DNA of 64,000 nt from Woeseiaceae bacterium (GTDB lineage Bacteria; Pseudomonadota; Gammaproteobacteria; Steroidobacterales; Woeseiaceae), in the NCBI GenBank assembly GCA_021773095.1, contig JAJFKR010000006.1, positions 218,792 to 282,791 of the forward strand. The letters are read 5' to 3'. Numbering within the stretch: position 1 is the first letter of the stretch; every line of letters starts with the position of its first letter. Below, piece after piece: positions 63,144 to 64,000 of the stretch. Under the pieces are notes generated by a model that saw only the letters and a list, made by a program, of their open reading frames with translations, was not told where the DNA came from and did no database searches. The position numbers were made by a program, and so were the translations under genes.

Positions 63144-63436
63144 CCCCTATCAGGGCAACCAACGCCAAGGCTAAAAATACGAGGGCGGTAATACTCGCCT
63201 CGGGATTATTCATGTTGGCGAGTCTTGGCGCCTGCGGTAAAGACAAAGGCCGACCGACCTGCGACGAGCCGCAGCCCTACCAGTCTGTTGTGGCCGGTAA
63301 ACGCATTGAGGTTCCGGAAGGTCTTGAACCGCTGGATGAGTTCAGGGAAATGCCCATCCCCGAGGCGGAATCTCCGCCGCGCCCTGCAGGTGCCGGATGT
63401 ATTGAGAATCCGCCCGCCGTTGGATCCAGCAGCTAA
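63140..63436 (+). CDS. small lipoprotein in the BamC position
   Basis: The protein has 98 residues. A basic N-terminus, a hydrophobic stretch (AVILASGLFMLASLGAC) and lipobox L-G-A-C give a lipidated Cys. The mature part is short and proline/glutamate-rich (YQSVVAGKRIEVPEGLEPLDEFREMPIPEAE). Its spacing of a Tyr, a V-P-x-G-L motif and I-P recalls the unstructured N-terminal segment of BamC (NlpB), which normally follows dapA, but the BamC globular domains are absent. It may be a minimal BamC analogue or something else. It overlaps dapA by 4 bp. Confidence 0.65.
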   Translation: MTPIRATNAKAKNTRAVILASGLFMLASLGACGKDKGRPTCDEPQPYQSVVAGKRIEVPEGLEPLDEFREMPIPEAESPPRPAGAGCIENPPAVGSSS

Positions 63437-63569
63437 CGAAGTACGCGCGCAGCGCGCCCCGAAGGGGTGAGAATCGGCAAGAGCCGATTTGAATCAATCC
63501 CGCCCGTTGTGAAGGTTGGATTGAGAATTGTAGGAGAGGTGGCTGAGTGGCTTAAGGCGCTCGCTTGGA

Positions 63570-63635
63570 CAAATCGGCTGGCCGATTTGGACGCACGAAG
63601 TGCGCCCGTAGGGCGAGGAGCGTAGCGACGAGTCA
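63570..63635 (+). repeat. mini-hairpin string inserted in the tRNA-Ser anticodon loop
   Basis: Successive perfect hairpins read CAAATCGG-CTGG-CCGATTTG, CGCAC-GAA-GTGCG, CCC-GTA-GGG, GC-GTA-GC and GAC-GA-GTC. Nearly every base is in a stem or a two- to four-base loop. No ORF, group I or II intron signature, or transposase is present. The insertion point is at position 36/37 of the tRNA, ambiguous by one base. Confidence 0.8.
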
Positions 63636-63671
63636 AAGCGAGTGTACGTTTATAGCGTACGGCGGGTTCGA

Positions 63672-63746
63672 AAAAACGCGACAGCGTTTTAGACGCGCGG
63701 AGCGCGCCCCGAAGGGGTGAGAATCGGCAAGAGCCGATTTGAATCA
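63672..63746 (+). repeat. mini-hairpin string inserted in the tRNA-Ser T loop
   Basis: Hairpins AAAACGC-GACA-GCGTTTT (63673-63690), GCGCG-GAG-CGCGC (63695-63707), CCCC-GAA-GGGG (63707-63717) and AATCGGC-AAGA-GCCGATT (63722-63739) follow one another. The last three occur also at 63445-63489, in the upstream repeat copy. The style matches the anticodon-loop insertion. Confidence 0.8.
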
Positions 63747-63782
63747 ATCCCGCCCGTTGTGAAGGATGGATTGAGAATTGTA

Positions 63783-63873
<91 letters not shown>

Positions 63874-64000
63874 TATATCAAGATAACCTGTTGAAAAGTA
63901 AAGCGTTATTTTAGGACTTGAACACCAGCCCACAGTTCAGCCCACAGGCTGGGTTCAATTAGAATAGCGGGATCGCTGAGAGCAATCCTGGTTTAAGACG

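Larger units (their letters stand above)
63533..63761 (+). pseudogene. interrupted tRNA-Ser(GGA) copy
   Basis: The 5' part (63533-63569) is identical to the intact tRNA-Ser downstream through the anticodon GGA. Then 66 bases (63570-63635) are inserted in the anticodon loop. The tRNA resumes for 36 bases with one change (anticodon 3' stem, variable arm, T stem and GGTTCGA), and is broken again in the T loop by about 75 bases. AATCCCGCCC then restores the T-stem 3' strand, but the acceptor 3' strand and CCA are replaced by unrelated sequence. It cannot make a normal tRNA unless both insertions were spliced, and even then the acceptor stem would not close. Confidence 0.85.

Noticed and set aside
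63570..63635. Group I or group II intron in the anticodon loop of tRNA-Ser
   Set aside because: Only 66 bases, no conserved intron core, and the copy also lacks its 3' acceptor strand.

Overview
The window reads as part of the chromosome of a sulfur-oxidising gammaproteobacterium. The evidence is a dissimilatory adenylylsulfate reductase locus (aprM-aprB-aprA) next to dsrE2 and tusA, an L27-free rpsF-rpsR-rplI / dnaB block, rpsP-rimM-trmD-rplS, a SufBCDSU-SufT operon, mlaFEDCB, bepA-bcp-gcvR-dapA, and ffh divergent from ypjD and corC. Lineages such as Woeseiaceae or Chromatiales would fit, but the sequence alone does not settle the taxon.

Layout. 1-6030: end of a sirohaem methyltransferase gene, a carboxymuconolactone decarboxylase-Rieske fusion, a SqrR/BigR-like repressor divergent from dsrE2-tusA, a strong terminator, aprMBA and a HIT protein. 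This module would convert sulfite to sulfate through APS. 6156-13430: a kinase-HDOD signalling protein, a secreted CocE/X-Pro-type hydrolase divergent from a Tat-exported amine oxidase, an APC permease, and a decapitated transglycosylase gene. 13431-15149: an A+T-rich radical SAM/SPASM gene behind an FNR-like box, then tRNA-Leu(CAG) and a decayed tRNA-Leu fragment. 15150-22124: rnr-rlmB, rpsF-rpsR-DUF2232-rplI and dnaB. 22179-26009 (minus): kinase, PP2C phosphatase and FHA protein. 26296-33453: radA, corC and ypjD (minus), ffh, rpsP-rimM-trmD-rplS and a terminator. 33572-37251: a TRAP transporter with its TatT lipoprotein. 37262-41214: a sorbosone-dehydrogenase-like protein, SppA and a DUF1028 protein. 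41232-48126: amino-acid catabolism (tdh-kbl, putA, sdaA). 48088-55765 (minus): an alpha/beta hydrolase, SixA and the whole suf operon behind an IscR-type operator. 55835-61092: Mla phospholipid transport plus MlaA and BepA. 61130-63436: bcp, gcvR, dapA and a short lipoprotein.

The last 560 bases are the most unusual part. A 250-bp tandem unit carries tRNA-Ser(GGA). The downstream copy is intact. The upstream copy is interrupted in the anticodon loop and again in the T loop by strings of tiny perfect hairpins. REP-like palindromes beginning GTAGGAGCGCGC occur twice. One pair supplies the stop codons of both dnaB and the convergent FHA gene. The other sits directly in front of ffh, beside a separate 23-bp inverted repeat.

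Functional theme: sulfur chemolithotrophy combined with use of peptides and amino acids, Ser/Thr kinase signalling, and outer-membrane maintenance. No phage, IS transposase, CRISPR array or rRNA gene was seen.
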